A stretch of DNA of 16,586 nucleotides. Source: Verrucomicrobiales bacterium (GTDB lineage: Bacteria > Verrucomicrobiota > Verrucomicrobiia > Limisphaerales > JAFMIX01). Location of the stretch: assembly GCA_017853785.1 (NCBI GenBank), contig JAFMIX010000016.1, forward strand, positions 1 to 16,586, written 5' to 3'. How positions within the stretch are numbered: position 1 is the stretch's first letter; each line of letters opens with the position of its first letter. Below, piece after piece: positions 1 through 6,988 of the stretch. A program made the position numbers and the translations under genes. The notes under the pieces were generated by a model, which was not told the DNA's origin, ran no database searches, and saw only the letters and a list, made by a program, of their open reading frames with translations.

Positions 1-1122
1 TTTGGCGTGATAGCCGTAGTTCTCGACGGCGGCGAAGGCGCGTTGATAGGTCAGGCCCTGGGGTTGGCCACTGCAGTTATTGCCGCTGGCGTTGCGGTAG
101 AGGGGTTCGTTGACGGCGATGGACGGCAACGGCAGCGGCGTCCAAAACTCGGCGAGGTTGAGCAGGTGGTCGTGGATGAAGGCATCGGCCATTTCCTGCG
201 TGAAGCAGCCATGCCACATGCAGCGGAGATTGTTCTGGATTAGTTCCGGCAAGACGCGGCCCGCAGTATCGCGGTCGAAGCACGCATGGCGTGGAGGCGA
301 ATGGCACGAGCAGCGGCTCATGCGGGGAGGTAAATTTTTCCTGGCCGGGTTCGCCCCAGTAACTATTGTAGTGTTCCGGGTTCTGCGTCGCGGGCAAGCC
401 CGGCGCACTAGGCGACTGATCGAAAGGCCAGAAGGTCGGCCCGCCGCGAGTGAGCAGCCGCGCGCTGGCAGCTTCTCCAGTGTCCCAGACGCACCAGGTT
501 TCGAGGAGGCCACCGCCGTCGAAAATCCCGGGCGCTCCAGACGTAGGCGTCATGCGCAGCCAGTGCGGCGGCTAGTTTGCGAAGGTACGCGCGGTCTTTG
601 CCAATCCAGAAATAAGTGCGCCACGCCGGATCGGGAAACGGTAGCCCTGAAACATTTCGAAGTCGACCAGCACATCAGCGTGCGGCATCCAGATTATTCC
701 CTCCGGCGGTTTCTGGTCGCTTTCCTTTTGCGGGCCACCACACCGGAAACCACCATCCCGGTCAACCGTTAATCCGCCCGCTCTGGCCGCATGAAAACCA
801 ACTGTTTTTTCAGGGCTACTGCGAGGTTTCGGGAAGCAAATAGCGCGCCGCCCACCGGCTGCGTTTCCAGCCACGCGTTTTGATAACCGCCGCCCTCGAC
901 TAGAATTTTCAGCTTAGGCGTGAACTACACCATATTGGAGGGCGCCTTGGGCTTGGCGCGATCGAACAGACGTTGCAGGGCGACATCGGCGGTTTTGAAG
1001 GTGATTCCGGTCTGTGGCAAAGCGCGGGACTGGTTGGCTTTATCCAGCGGGCAGTTGCGGGCACACGGGATTCCATTGAGGAGCAATCCGCCGAACAATA
1101 AGCGCGCCAGCAATGTTTTCAT
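1..1122 (-). pseudogene. Decayed GH63-like / MGH1-like glycoside hydrolase, 3' end outside window
   Basis: Translating the minus strand in pieces recovers a recognisable (alpha/alpha)6-type glycosidase of the MGH1-like/GH63-related group. It begins at 1122 with a hydrophobic leader (MKTLLARLLFGGLLLNG), then GGGYQNAWLETQPVGGALFA, FEMFQGYRFPDPAWRTYFW, GGGLLETWCVWDTGE, CFDRDTAGRVLPELIQNNLR, MWHGCFTQEMADAF and NCSGQPQGLTYQRAFAA. These blocks are in the family order but in different frames. There are in-frame stops at 925-927 (TAG) and 769-771 (TAA), and frame changes near 700-720, 632, 525 and 285. Near 285 the text jumps from the block ending VPFAS to CFDRD, where I expect about 60-70 residues from the family, so an internal deletion is likely. 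The start codon overlaps the esterase stop by 4 bases (ATGA), so this was the last gene of that operon. The intact enzyme would have been an exported glycosidase; its substrate cannot be inferred. Confidence 0.85.
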
Positions 1123-1760
1123 TTTGCAGACGAGTCCATTCCGGGAAACCCGGCACGAATGAATTCGCGGATGACAGCCAGTTCCGGTTCGCCGGCGATG
1201 GTGTGGTCTTTCATGAACTCGCGCCATTCGATGTTCAAACCAGCGGACTGGAGTTGTTGAATTTGCTGGCGGGAGACGGCGAAAGGAATCACGGGGTCAA
1301 ACGGGCCGTGGGTGACAAGGAGGCGTTGCGCATTGGCGACGGGCGAGAGTTCGAGCAGCAAAGTTTCGGGGTCGCTGACGCGCCCGCTGATGCCAACGAC
1401 GCCCGCAAGCCGGTGCGGATACCGCAGCGCGACCTCAATGGACATGACGCAGCCCTGCGAGAAACCACCGAGCACGGTCTGCTCGGTCGGGAAGCCGCGG
1501 GCGCGAAGGTCATCGAGCAATTCGCATAGGAGTTTGGTGCTGCGCTGGATGCCGGGCAGGCTGTTGTCAGGAAAATTGAACCAGGAGCCGCCGCCGTAAT
1601 ATTCATCGGGGGCGTTGACGAGGACATGGTTCAACCACGGCAAGCCGAGTGCCTGCGGCCACCAACGGTAGCCCTCGATGCTGTCTCCGAGGCCGTGGAG
1701 CATGACCATCAGGCGGCGGGAATCTGGGACCCCGGCGGGGATGAGTTCGTGGTAAAGCAT
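1119..1760 (-). CDS. Alpha/beta-hydrolase, phospholipase/carboxylesterase family
   Basis: The 213-residue protein has the compact layout of the acyl-protein-thioesterase / carboxylesterase family. An oxyanion-side motif MLHGLGDS lies at about residues 20-27. The nucleophile elbow GGFSQG puts the catalytic serine at about S101. The charge relay is completed by D155 in HGPFDPVIP and H186 in KDHTIAGE. No signal peptide is seen, so it is probably cytoplasmic. It probably hydrolyses a short ester or thioester, but the substrate is not determined. The start is two bases after the stop of the upstream haem-binding gene, and its stop overlaps the start of the glycosidase pseudogene, so all three were co-transcribed. 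The gene itself looks intact. Family assignment is firm; specificity is open. Confidence 0.88.
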   Translation of the reverse strand: MLYHELIPAGVPDSRRLMVMLHGLGDSIEGYRWWPQALGLPWLNHVLVNAPDEYYGGGSWFNFPDNSLPGIQRSTKLLCELLDDLRARGFPTEQTVLGGFSQGCVMSIEVALRYPHRLAGVVGISGRVSDPETLLLELSPVANAQRLLVTHGPFDPVIPFAVSRQQIQQLQSAGLNIEWREFMKDHTIAGEPELAVIREFIRAGFPGMDSSAK

Positions 1761-1762
1761 TA

Positions 1763-2248
1763 CTATTCGGATGCCGTCTCGTGGGGCATGGAGGCGGCAA
1801 GTTTCTCAGCCTCGGCCGCAGCCCAGTCGGTCAGCAGCTTGCGGTCGGCGGCTGAGAATCGGGCGGAGGCGTGCATCCAAGCGTAGCTCGCCAGCGGCAT
1901 TTCCTCCTCCTGCACCGAGTCGGCGATCTGCCCCAGCTTTTTCTTCGCTCGCTTCGGGTCCGCGACGGGCCAATCCGAAAAGTCCAGCCGCTTGCGGCCC
2001 TCCTTGATATGGTCCGCCAACCACCACGAAACCGGCGCCACGCGGCTATACCAGGGCCAACGCGTCTCCTGAGAATGGCAGTCGTAGCAAGCTCCGCGAA
2101 GCATCGCCGCGACTGGAACCGGCGGCTGGGTGACAGCGATGAGGTCCACACCGGAATTGGCGGGAGTGCTGCTAAGGCCCATCGGGATGAATTGCATGAT
2201 CACAAAGATAAGCCCGACAATTATCAAAAAAACTTTTACGAACTTCAT
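1763..2248 (-). CDS. Haem-binding domain protein (CxxCH, membrane-anchored)
   Basis: The 161-residue protein starts with one hydrophobic segment (about residues 4-22), a signal anchor or signal peptide that would put the rest in the periplasm. A CYDCH haem-attachment motif follows at C54-C57-H58. Downstream are QETRWPWYSRVAPVSWW and a basic EGRKRLDFSDW block, both typical of the Haem_bd family of single-haem c-type proteins. These proteins are presumed redox or sensory modules; no partner is evident. It is the first gene of the haem protein, esterase and glycosidase operon, and its TAG is two bases before the esterase ATG. A divergent gene starts 91 bases upstream, so its promoter must lie in that gap. 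Family identification is good; physiological role is unknown. Confidence 0.85.
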   Translation of the reverse strand: MKFVKVFLIIVGLIFVIMQFIPMGLSSTPANSGVDLIAVTQPPVPVAAMLRGACYDCHSQETRWPWYSRVAPVSWWLADHIKEGRKRLDFSDWPVADPKRAKKKLGQIADSVQEEEMPLASYAWMHASARFSAADRKLLTDWAAAEAEKLAASMPHETASE

Positions 2249-2258
2249 CTGAACGCAC

Positions 2259-2288
2259 AGAATAGAAGTGGCGTCGGAACAAAGGCAA
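2259..2288 (-). promoter_or_regulatory. Candidate sigma70-type promoter for the haem-binding/esterase operon
   Basis: Reading the minus strand of the 91-base divergent gap (2249-2339), TTGCCT (2283-2288) and TATTCT (2259-2264) are separated by 18 bases. The second box lies about 10 bases ahead of the ATG at 2248. The match is partial and promoter consensus in this phylum is poorly known, so this is only a candidate. Confidence 0.28.
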
Positions 2289-2339
2289 CGCGGAAAATTT
2301 TAAGCGGCTTCGCGCCCCCGCCGGCGGAAAAATTTCACC

Positions 2340-3317
2340 ATGACCAGCCATCATATCAAATTTGGCCTTTCGCGGCGCATCCTCGGGATGACCGCGTTGC
2401 TGGTGACTTTGGGTCTGCGGGCTGAGTTGGTGGTATTGGAACTCCAAAACGGCGACCGCATCACCGGTACGGTGCAGCGTAAAGACACGAATGTGGTGGA
2501 ACTCTCGACTGCCTGGGGTGCGATGGTGACCGTGCCGCTGACCGAACTTAAAATGCGCCGCCCCTCTGCGGACTCAGCTCCAGCCGAAGGCGAATCCCGC
2601 CCGGCGGCCCCGATCATCACCGGCAAACCCGCCGCCAAGCTCCCCGCCCGAGGGTGGAAAGGTGACGCGCAAGTGGGATTGAATTATGCCAATGGGATCC
2701 GCGAATACGAATCCTACTACGCCCGCCTGAGGGCGATTCACGTGAGGCCCTACGAGCACGCGGCCCGACAGTCCTGGCGCAATTCGCTGGAATACAGCGC
2801 CGAATACGGCGAGTCCCGCGGTCGCACGTTCCAAAACCGGATGGAAGGCGGTATTGAATCCGCCGCCGATTTTTCCCCGCGCACCTTCGCTTACGGATTA
2901 GGCAACCTCGGCTACGACAAAATCCGCGAGGTGGATTTGCGTTATGAACTTGGCCCGGGCATCGGCTGGCATCTGCTACAACGCACCAACCTGCTGCTCA
3001 ATACCGCCATCGGCGTGAACTTCCAGTCCGAGATGCGCACGCTGGAGCCGGCGGCAGCGGAATTCTTCTACCGACTCGTTCAGGATCTGCACTGGCGGAT
3101 CAACCCCCACCTTTCGCTGGAGCAGAAAGCGGAATACCTGCCGAGCGTGGATGCGTTCGCCCGCACGCGGGCGCGCTTCGAGGCCACGTTGAAAATCAAG
3201 CTGCTGGACAACCTCTCCTGGAATCTCACCTTTGAGGACCTCTACGACACCGAACCCAGCATGAACGTGGGCGCCAACGAAATGAAAATCCGCTCCGGGT
3301 TGGGCATCGCGTTTTAG
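2340..3317 (+). CDS. DUF481-family outer-membrane beta-barrel protein
   Basis: The 325-residue protein has an N-terminal export signal containing an Arg-Arg pair and a hydrophobic stretch ending near residue 29 (LRAEL). A short beta segment follows (LQNGDRITGTVQRKD ... VVELSTAWGAMVTVPL), of the kind common at the front of DUF481 proteins. A low-complexity Pro/Ala linker at about 80-107 leads into the barrel. The barrel has alternating strands with YGESRGRTFQNR, AYGLGNLGYDKIREVDLRYELGPGIGW and a last strand ending in Phe, the usual outer-membrane assembly signal. The family is of unknown function in the outer membrane. An internal Met at residue 17 (base 2388) is an alternative start that would leave a shorter leader. 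No strong ribosome-binding site decides between them. Confidence 0.82.
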   Translation: MTSHHIKFGLSRRILGMTALLVTLGLRAELVVLELQNGDRITGTVQRKDTNVVELSTAWGAMVTVPLTELKMRRPSADSAPAEGESRPAAPIITGKPAAKLPARGWKGDAQVGLNYANGIREYESYYARLRAIHVRPYEHAARQSWRNSLEYSAEYGESRGRTFQNRMEGGIESAADFSPRTFAYGLGNLGYDKIREVDLRYELGPGIGWHLLQRTNLLLNTAIGVNFQSEMRTLEPAAAEFFYRLVQDLHWRINPHLSLEQKAEYLPSVDAFARTRARFEATLKIKLLDNLSWNLTFEDLYDTEPSMNVGANEMKIRSGLGIAF

Positions 3318-3373
3318 CCGGCGCGCGGATTTTTCCACGTGCGTTTTGGAGGCGGCAGGCTACATTCACCGCC

Positions 3374-4603
3374 ATGACAATCTGGATTCTTGCCCTGCTT
3401 TTGTTCGTCCTGCTGGCGGCGATTGGCTACAACCGAGGCGCCATCCGCGTGAGCTTCTCCCTGATCGGACTGTTCACCGCCGCGTGGCTGGCAGTGCCGT
3501 TGAGCAAGATGACCACGCCCCTCGTCCGCTCGCTACTCTCGATGTTCAGCAACCCGAATCCCTTGCTGGTGGCGGCGCTCGCGCCGGTGGCGGCGTTCAT
3601 CATGGTGTTAACCCTCGTCAAGCTCGCCGGCCTGGCCACGCACAAAAAGATCGAAGTCCATTTCAAATATAAGGCTGGCGATCTCCGGCTCGCCTTGTGG
3701 GAACGCATGAACAAACGGATCGGCGCCTGCCTTGGCGTTGCCAATGGCCTGGTTTACACCGTGCTCATCGCGCTCGCCTGCTACGTTGTCAGCTACGGCA
3801 CGACGCAGATGGAATTGGATGCCTCCGCCCCCAAACTCACCCGGCTTGTGACCCGGATGGGACAGGATGTTGTCTCGACCGGGCTGGTCAAGGTGGTGCG
3901 CGCGATCGATCCCACCCCGAAGTTATATTACGAAGCGGCCGACACCGTCGGTCTGATCTACCACAATCCGCTGATCCAGAGCCGCCTTTGTCGCTATCCC
4001 GTGTTTCTCAGTCTGACAGAGCGGTCCGAGTTCCAGGAGTTGACCAATGACACGGAGTACTACGAAATGCTGGCTCGCCAGGCGCCCGTCGCCGAAATCA
4101 TCCGCCACCCCAAGACTCAAGCCATTCTCAACAACCCCGCCTTGCTGCGCGAGATCTGGACGCTCGTAAGCACCAACCTTTCGGACATCAACCATTACCT
4201 CGCCACAGGTGAATCGACCAATTACACCGAAGCTATTCTCGGATATTGGACCTTCGACCTCGGGGCTTCCGCAAATGAGTTGAAACGGACGCAGCCCAAA
4301 ATGACCACCACCCAACACAAAGAATTGCGCAAATACCTCATGGCAGCTTTTAACAAGACGACCTTGCTCGCGACCTTGGAACACCAGATTTACATGAAGG
4401 ACTACTGCCCCATCGCGCCGGGCACGGTGGTCACACCTGAACTAGTGAACCAGTTCGAGAAAAAGACGGGAACTTGGGATAATTCCGGAGGCAAATACAC
4501 CGTGGCGATCTCGGGCCTCAAGGAGATGACCGGGAAGATTGAAAACGGAAAGCTCCGACTCCAAGGCGGCTGGTCTCCGCTCGTGTTCGCGCGGGAGAAC
4601 TAA
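3374..4603 (+). CDS. CvpA-family membrane protein with long C-terminal extension
   Basis: The first 140 or so residues hold about four membrane spans (starting IWILALLLFVLLAAIGYNRG, then FSLIGLFTAAWLAVPLS, LVAALAPVAAFIMVLTLV and GVANGLVYTVLIALACYVV). The early GYNRGAIR and the pattern of spans are those of CvpA/colicin-V-production proteins. The usual CvpA protein is about 160-220 residues. This one has 409, with a soluble tail of about 270 residues that I do not recognise. The tail contains helical stretches (residues about 165-330) and ends in a beta-rich segment with TWDNSGGKYTVAISGL and KLRLQGGWSPLVF. A TACATT hexamer ends six bases before the ATG, so a very short or absent leader is possible. 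Its stop lies four bases from the stop of the convergent gene. Confidence 0.75.
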   Translation: MTIWILALLLFVLLAAIGYNRGAIRVSFSLIGLFTAAWLAVPLSKMTTPLVRSLLSMFSNPNPLLVAALAPVAAFIMVLTLVKLAGLATHKKIEVHFKYKAGDLRLALWERMNKRIGACLGVANGLVYTVLIALACYVVSYGTTQMELDASAPKLTRLVTRMGQDVVSTGLVKVVRAIDPTPKLYYEAADTVGLIYHNPLIQSRLCRYPVFLSLTERSEFQELTNDTEYYEMLARQAPVAEIIRHPKTQAILNNPALLREIWTLVSTNLSDINHYLATGESTNYTEAILGYWTFDLGASANELKRTQPKMTTTQHKELRKYLMAAFNKTTLLATLEHQIYMKDYCPIAPGTVVTPELVNQFEKKTGTWDNSGGKYTVAISGLKEMTGKIENGKLRLQGGWSPLVFAREN

Positions 4604-4607
4604 GCTC

Positions 4608-5102
4608 TCACTTCGGCTGGAAACTGACCGGAGCGCTCTGGCCGGGCGCACCGATCTTCTCAAACAACGAGCCGCCCACCGGAACATTAAGCACCGGGTT
4701 GGTGCTGGAAGCAGCCAATATTTGAGCCTGCCCCGCGTGGCTATTGGCCAAAGGGCTGACTGTCGGGGGCGTGGGTTTCCACGCATCCGCCACCGCCACC
4801 CCGCCGGATACCGTTTCCGGTTCCTGGGAAAAATAAACTCCCGCCACCATCAAACCGCACACCGCCATGCCAAAAGCACCCGCCATGGCTGGCTTGGCCG
4901 CAAACGCCGCCCACAACCGCTGCAACCAGGAAGCTTGCTCACCCATAGCCTGCCACAAGTCCGCCGTGCGAAGCTCCCCAGCGGCGAGGCGGGCGCGGAT
5001 TTCGCTCGCCAACCCGTCAAAATAGCCTGGCGGCGGCGCTTCCTGCTTCTTCAAAGCTACCAACCGTCGCAACGCCGTAAAATTTTCGGTCTCCTTGCTC
5101 AT
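4608..5102 (-). CDS. Putative membrane anti-sigma factor, single transmembrane span
   Basis: The 164-residue protein starts three bases after the stop of an ECF sigma factor gene. It has the expected architecture: a charged helical N-terminal part (residues 1-70, with NFTALRRLVALKKQ and PPPGYFDGLASEIRARL), one membrane helix at about residues 72-91 and a Pro/Ser-rich outer part of about 70 residues. The zinc-binding HxxxCxxC motif of ZAS anti-sigma factors is absent. The call rests on position and topology, not on a recognised domain. The natural inference is that it sequesters the adjacent sigma factor at the cytoplasmic membrane and releases it on an envelope signal. Its stop faces the stop of the CvpA gene with only four bases between. 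Confidence 0.6.
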   Translation of the reverse strand: MSKETENFTALRRLVALKKQEAPPPGYFDGLASEIRARLAAGELRTADLWQAMGEQASWLQRLWAAFAAKPAMAGAFGMAVCGLMVAGVYFSQEPETVSGGVAVADAWKPTPPTVSPLANSHAGQAQILAASSTNPVLNVPVGGSLFEKIGAPGQSAPVSFQPK

Positions 5103-5105
5103 AAT

Positions 5106-5711
5106 CTATTTCAGGTAATCGTCCAAATAACCCTGCAACTGCTGCCGCGCATAGAACAAACGCGACCGCACCGTGCCCACATTACAATCCATGATCTGCG
5201 CTATCTCTTCGTGGGGCAAACCCTGCACATCATGCAAGGTCACCACCAGCCGATGTTGTTCAGACAGTTGCTGCATCGCCTCGTTCAATTTTTCCTGTAA
5301 TTCAGTCAGGCCCGCTTCCCGCCGGGGGGTCTTGTCCGAAATCAGCGCCACCAAGTCAGGGTTATTCTCGGCGTTGAAGTCCAGGTCGTTGAGACTGTAA
5401 GCCGTGCGATGCTTGCGGGACTTGAGGAAGTTCAAGGTCTTGTTGACCGCGATACGATAAACCCAGGTGTAAAAACTTGACCCGCCCTTGAATGACTTGA
5501 GCGCTTGAAAAGCCTTGATGAACGCGTCCTGCGTCAGGTCATTCGCATCTTCATGGTTCGCGGTCATGTGATAGACCGTCGCGTAGACGCGCTCCTGATA
5601 CCGCCGCACCAAGTCATCGTAAGCCCCAAGATCGCCGCGACGGGCGCGCTTGACCAGTTCAGACTCTTGAATTTCCGGCGCAGACGCCGGACTGGAAGGT
5701 TCAGCACTCAT
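5106..5711 (-). CDS. ECF-type RNA polymerase sigma factor (RpoE-like)
   Basis: The protein has the two ECF sigma regions. Region 2 spans about residues 20-95, with LVRRYQERVYATVYHMTAN, the DLTQDAFIKAF core-binding helix and FYTWVYRIAVNKTLNFLKSR for -10 recognition. Region 4 spans about residues 140-200, with QLSEQHRLVVTLHDVQGLP and the helix-turn-helix EEIAQIMDCNVGTVRSRLFYAR. Region 3 and region 1.1 are missing, as usual for group 4. I place the start at the ATG at 5711; a TTG two codons upstream (5717) is in frame but less likely. It lies 12 bases after the prenyl synthase stop and three bases before the putative anti-sigma gene, so the three genes form one operon. The regulon cannot be read from this window. 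Confidence 0.92.
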   Translation of the reverse strand: MSAEPSSPASAPEIQESELVKRARRGDLGAYDDLVRRYQERVYATVYHMTANHEDANDLTQDAFIKAFQALKSFKGGSSFYTWVYRIAVNKTLNFLKSRKHRTAYSLNDLDFNAENNPDLVALISDKTPRREAGLTELQEKLNEAMQQLSEQHRLVVTLHDVQGLPHEEIAQIMDCNVGTVRSRLFYARQQLQGYLDDYLK

Positions 5712-5723
5712 CGACAAGCCAAG

Positions 5724-6719
5724 CTAGCCTGAAATGGTTTGCGTCTGCTGCGCCAAAAAGTCCACCAGCCGCGTCAGCTCCACGTGACCCGTCTTGAGCC
5801 CCTTTACTGCGGCTCGCGCCGCGTCGAGCTGCCGCGCGATGGCTTCCAACGATCCCTTCATGATGCCGTGCAACGCCAACAAGGCGTTCAATTGGGGGAA
5901 CTTTTCCGGCTGCCAGTCGGCGATGAGTGCCGCCAACTTGGTGCGTTCCTGTTCATTCGCACGTTCGCGCAGCAGCAGCACGGGCAAGGTCAGCTTGCCC
6001 TTCATCAGGTCAGTCCCCAAAGTCTTGCCTGATGAGGCTTCCAAGCCGAAGATATCCACGCAGTCATCATACATCTGGTAGGCCGTTCCCAGCCGATAGC
6101 CGTATTCCCGCAATGCCGCCCGCTGCGAACCGCTCGCCCCACCAAGGCACGCTCCAAGGTCGCACGACAATGAAAACAGCTCGGCCGTTTTCATCTCTAA
6201 AACCTTATGGTATTCCGCCATCGTCAGGTTGAAATTTCCGCGCAACCGCGTCTGCAAAATCTCCCCGGAACAGACCGTATTCGTCGCCGATGCGACTGCC
6301 CGGCAGATTTCCGGCGTGGGAAAACTTGCAGCCAGCTTCAACGCATGGGCGAACAAACAATCACCCAAAAGCACGGCGAGTTCGTTGCCCCAATTCGCCG
6401 CCAGCGTGCGCCGGCCCCGGCGGATTTCCGCCTCATCCATCACATCGTCGTGGACCAGCGTGGCGAGGTGAATCATCTCGATGATTACGGCTACGGTCAC
6501 ATGATCGTCATTGAGCTTGCCGGCAGCGTTTGCACCCAAAGCGACCAAGAGCGGGCGAAGTTGCTTGCCCTGACCGGTCAACGCATATTCCGCGTAGCCT
6601 TCCACACCTTGGTCAAATTCCTTGATTTGCTGGTTTAGGCGTAGGTGAACTGCCTCTAGAAAAGGCGCGGCAGGTGACACAATCTGCCGCCAAGCAAAGG
6701 AAGAATCGGTTTTAGCCAT
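5724..6719 (-). CDS. Polyprenyl diphosphate synthase (trans-isoprenyl transferase)
   Basis: This 331-residue protein is a standard class I E-isoprenyl diphosphate synthase. It has the substrate-binding GKQLRPLL (about residues 51-58), the first aspartate-rich motif HDDVMDEAEIRRGRRT (DDVMD, residues 91-95) and the second YDDCVDIFG (D218, D219, D222), followed by KTLGTDLMKGKLTLPVLLL. The enzyme condenses isopentenyl diphosphate onto allylic diphosphates in the cytoplasm; long-chain products serve as quinone side chains. Chain length cannot be safely predicted here. I use the ATG at 6719. Longer frames exist upstream but add unconserved residues. The next gene upstream on this strand, uvrA, stops 269 bases away, so this gene likely begins its own transcript together with the sigma/anti-sigma pair. 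Confidence 0.92.
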   Translation of the reverse strand: MAKTDSSFAWRQIVSPAAPFLEAVHLRLNQQIKEFDQGVEGYAEYALTGQGKQLRPLLVALGANAAGKLNDDHVTVAVIIEMIHLATLVHDDVMDEAEIRRGRRTLAANWGNELAVLLGDCLFAHALKLAASFPTPEICRAVASATNTVCSGEILQTRLRGNFNLTMAEYHKVLEMKTAELFSLSCDLGACLGGASGSQRAALREYGYRLGTAYQMYDDCVDIFGLEASSGKTLGTDLMKGKLTLPVLLLRERANEQERTKLAALIADWQPEKFPQLNALLALHGIMKGSLEAIARQLDAARAAVKGLKTGHVELTRLVDFLAQQTQTISG

Positions 6720-6807
6720 TTGGGTGTCGGGCACGATTGCACCATTTTTTGGCGCTACGAACATGCGGGGCAATCTAGCGGTGGTCCGGAGGCAAGTCAA
6801 AACCTAA

Positions 6808-6829
6808 CGCCGCCAGCTTCACGGCGGCG
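6808..6829 (-). terminator. Weak candidate terminator downstream of uvrA
   Basis: In the 269-base gap between the uvrA stop and the prenyl synthase start, a perfect 7-bp GC stem (CGCCGCC / GGCGGCG) encloses an 8-base loop. On the minus strand it is followed by TTAGGTTTTG, an interrupted T run. It is about 160 bases beyond the uvrA stop. The rest of the gap shows no gene. Confidence 0.35.
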
Positions 6830-6988
6830 GCACAATGTGGTCCGAAATACTGCAAGTCAGTTCCGTTTTGACCAAAGTGAACCCGCCGCGTCTGAACAGG
6901 CTAGTTTTCATAATTGCCCGATTTTTTGACGGAACATATCAATTTAGGTCATTCCAGTCATACACACGCCTACTCGAAAGGACTATGG

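Noticed and set aside
1..1122. Explanation of the broken glycosidase by poor sequence quality
   Set aside because: Genes immediately beside it (1119-2248 and onward) are intact for many kilobases, and the apparent internal deletion is not a typical base-calling error. It remains checkable in raw reads.
4539..5300. A 253-codon plus-strand open frame opposite the sigma and anti-sigma genes
   Set aside because: The minus-strand genes carry clear domains; this frame has none and overlaps the CvpA end.
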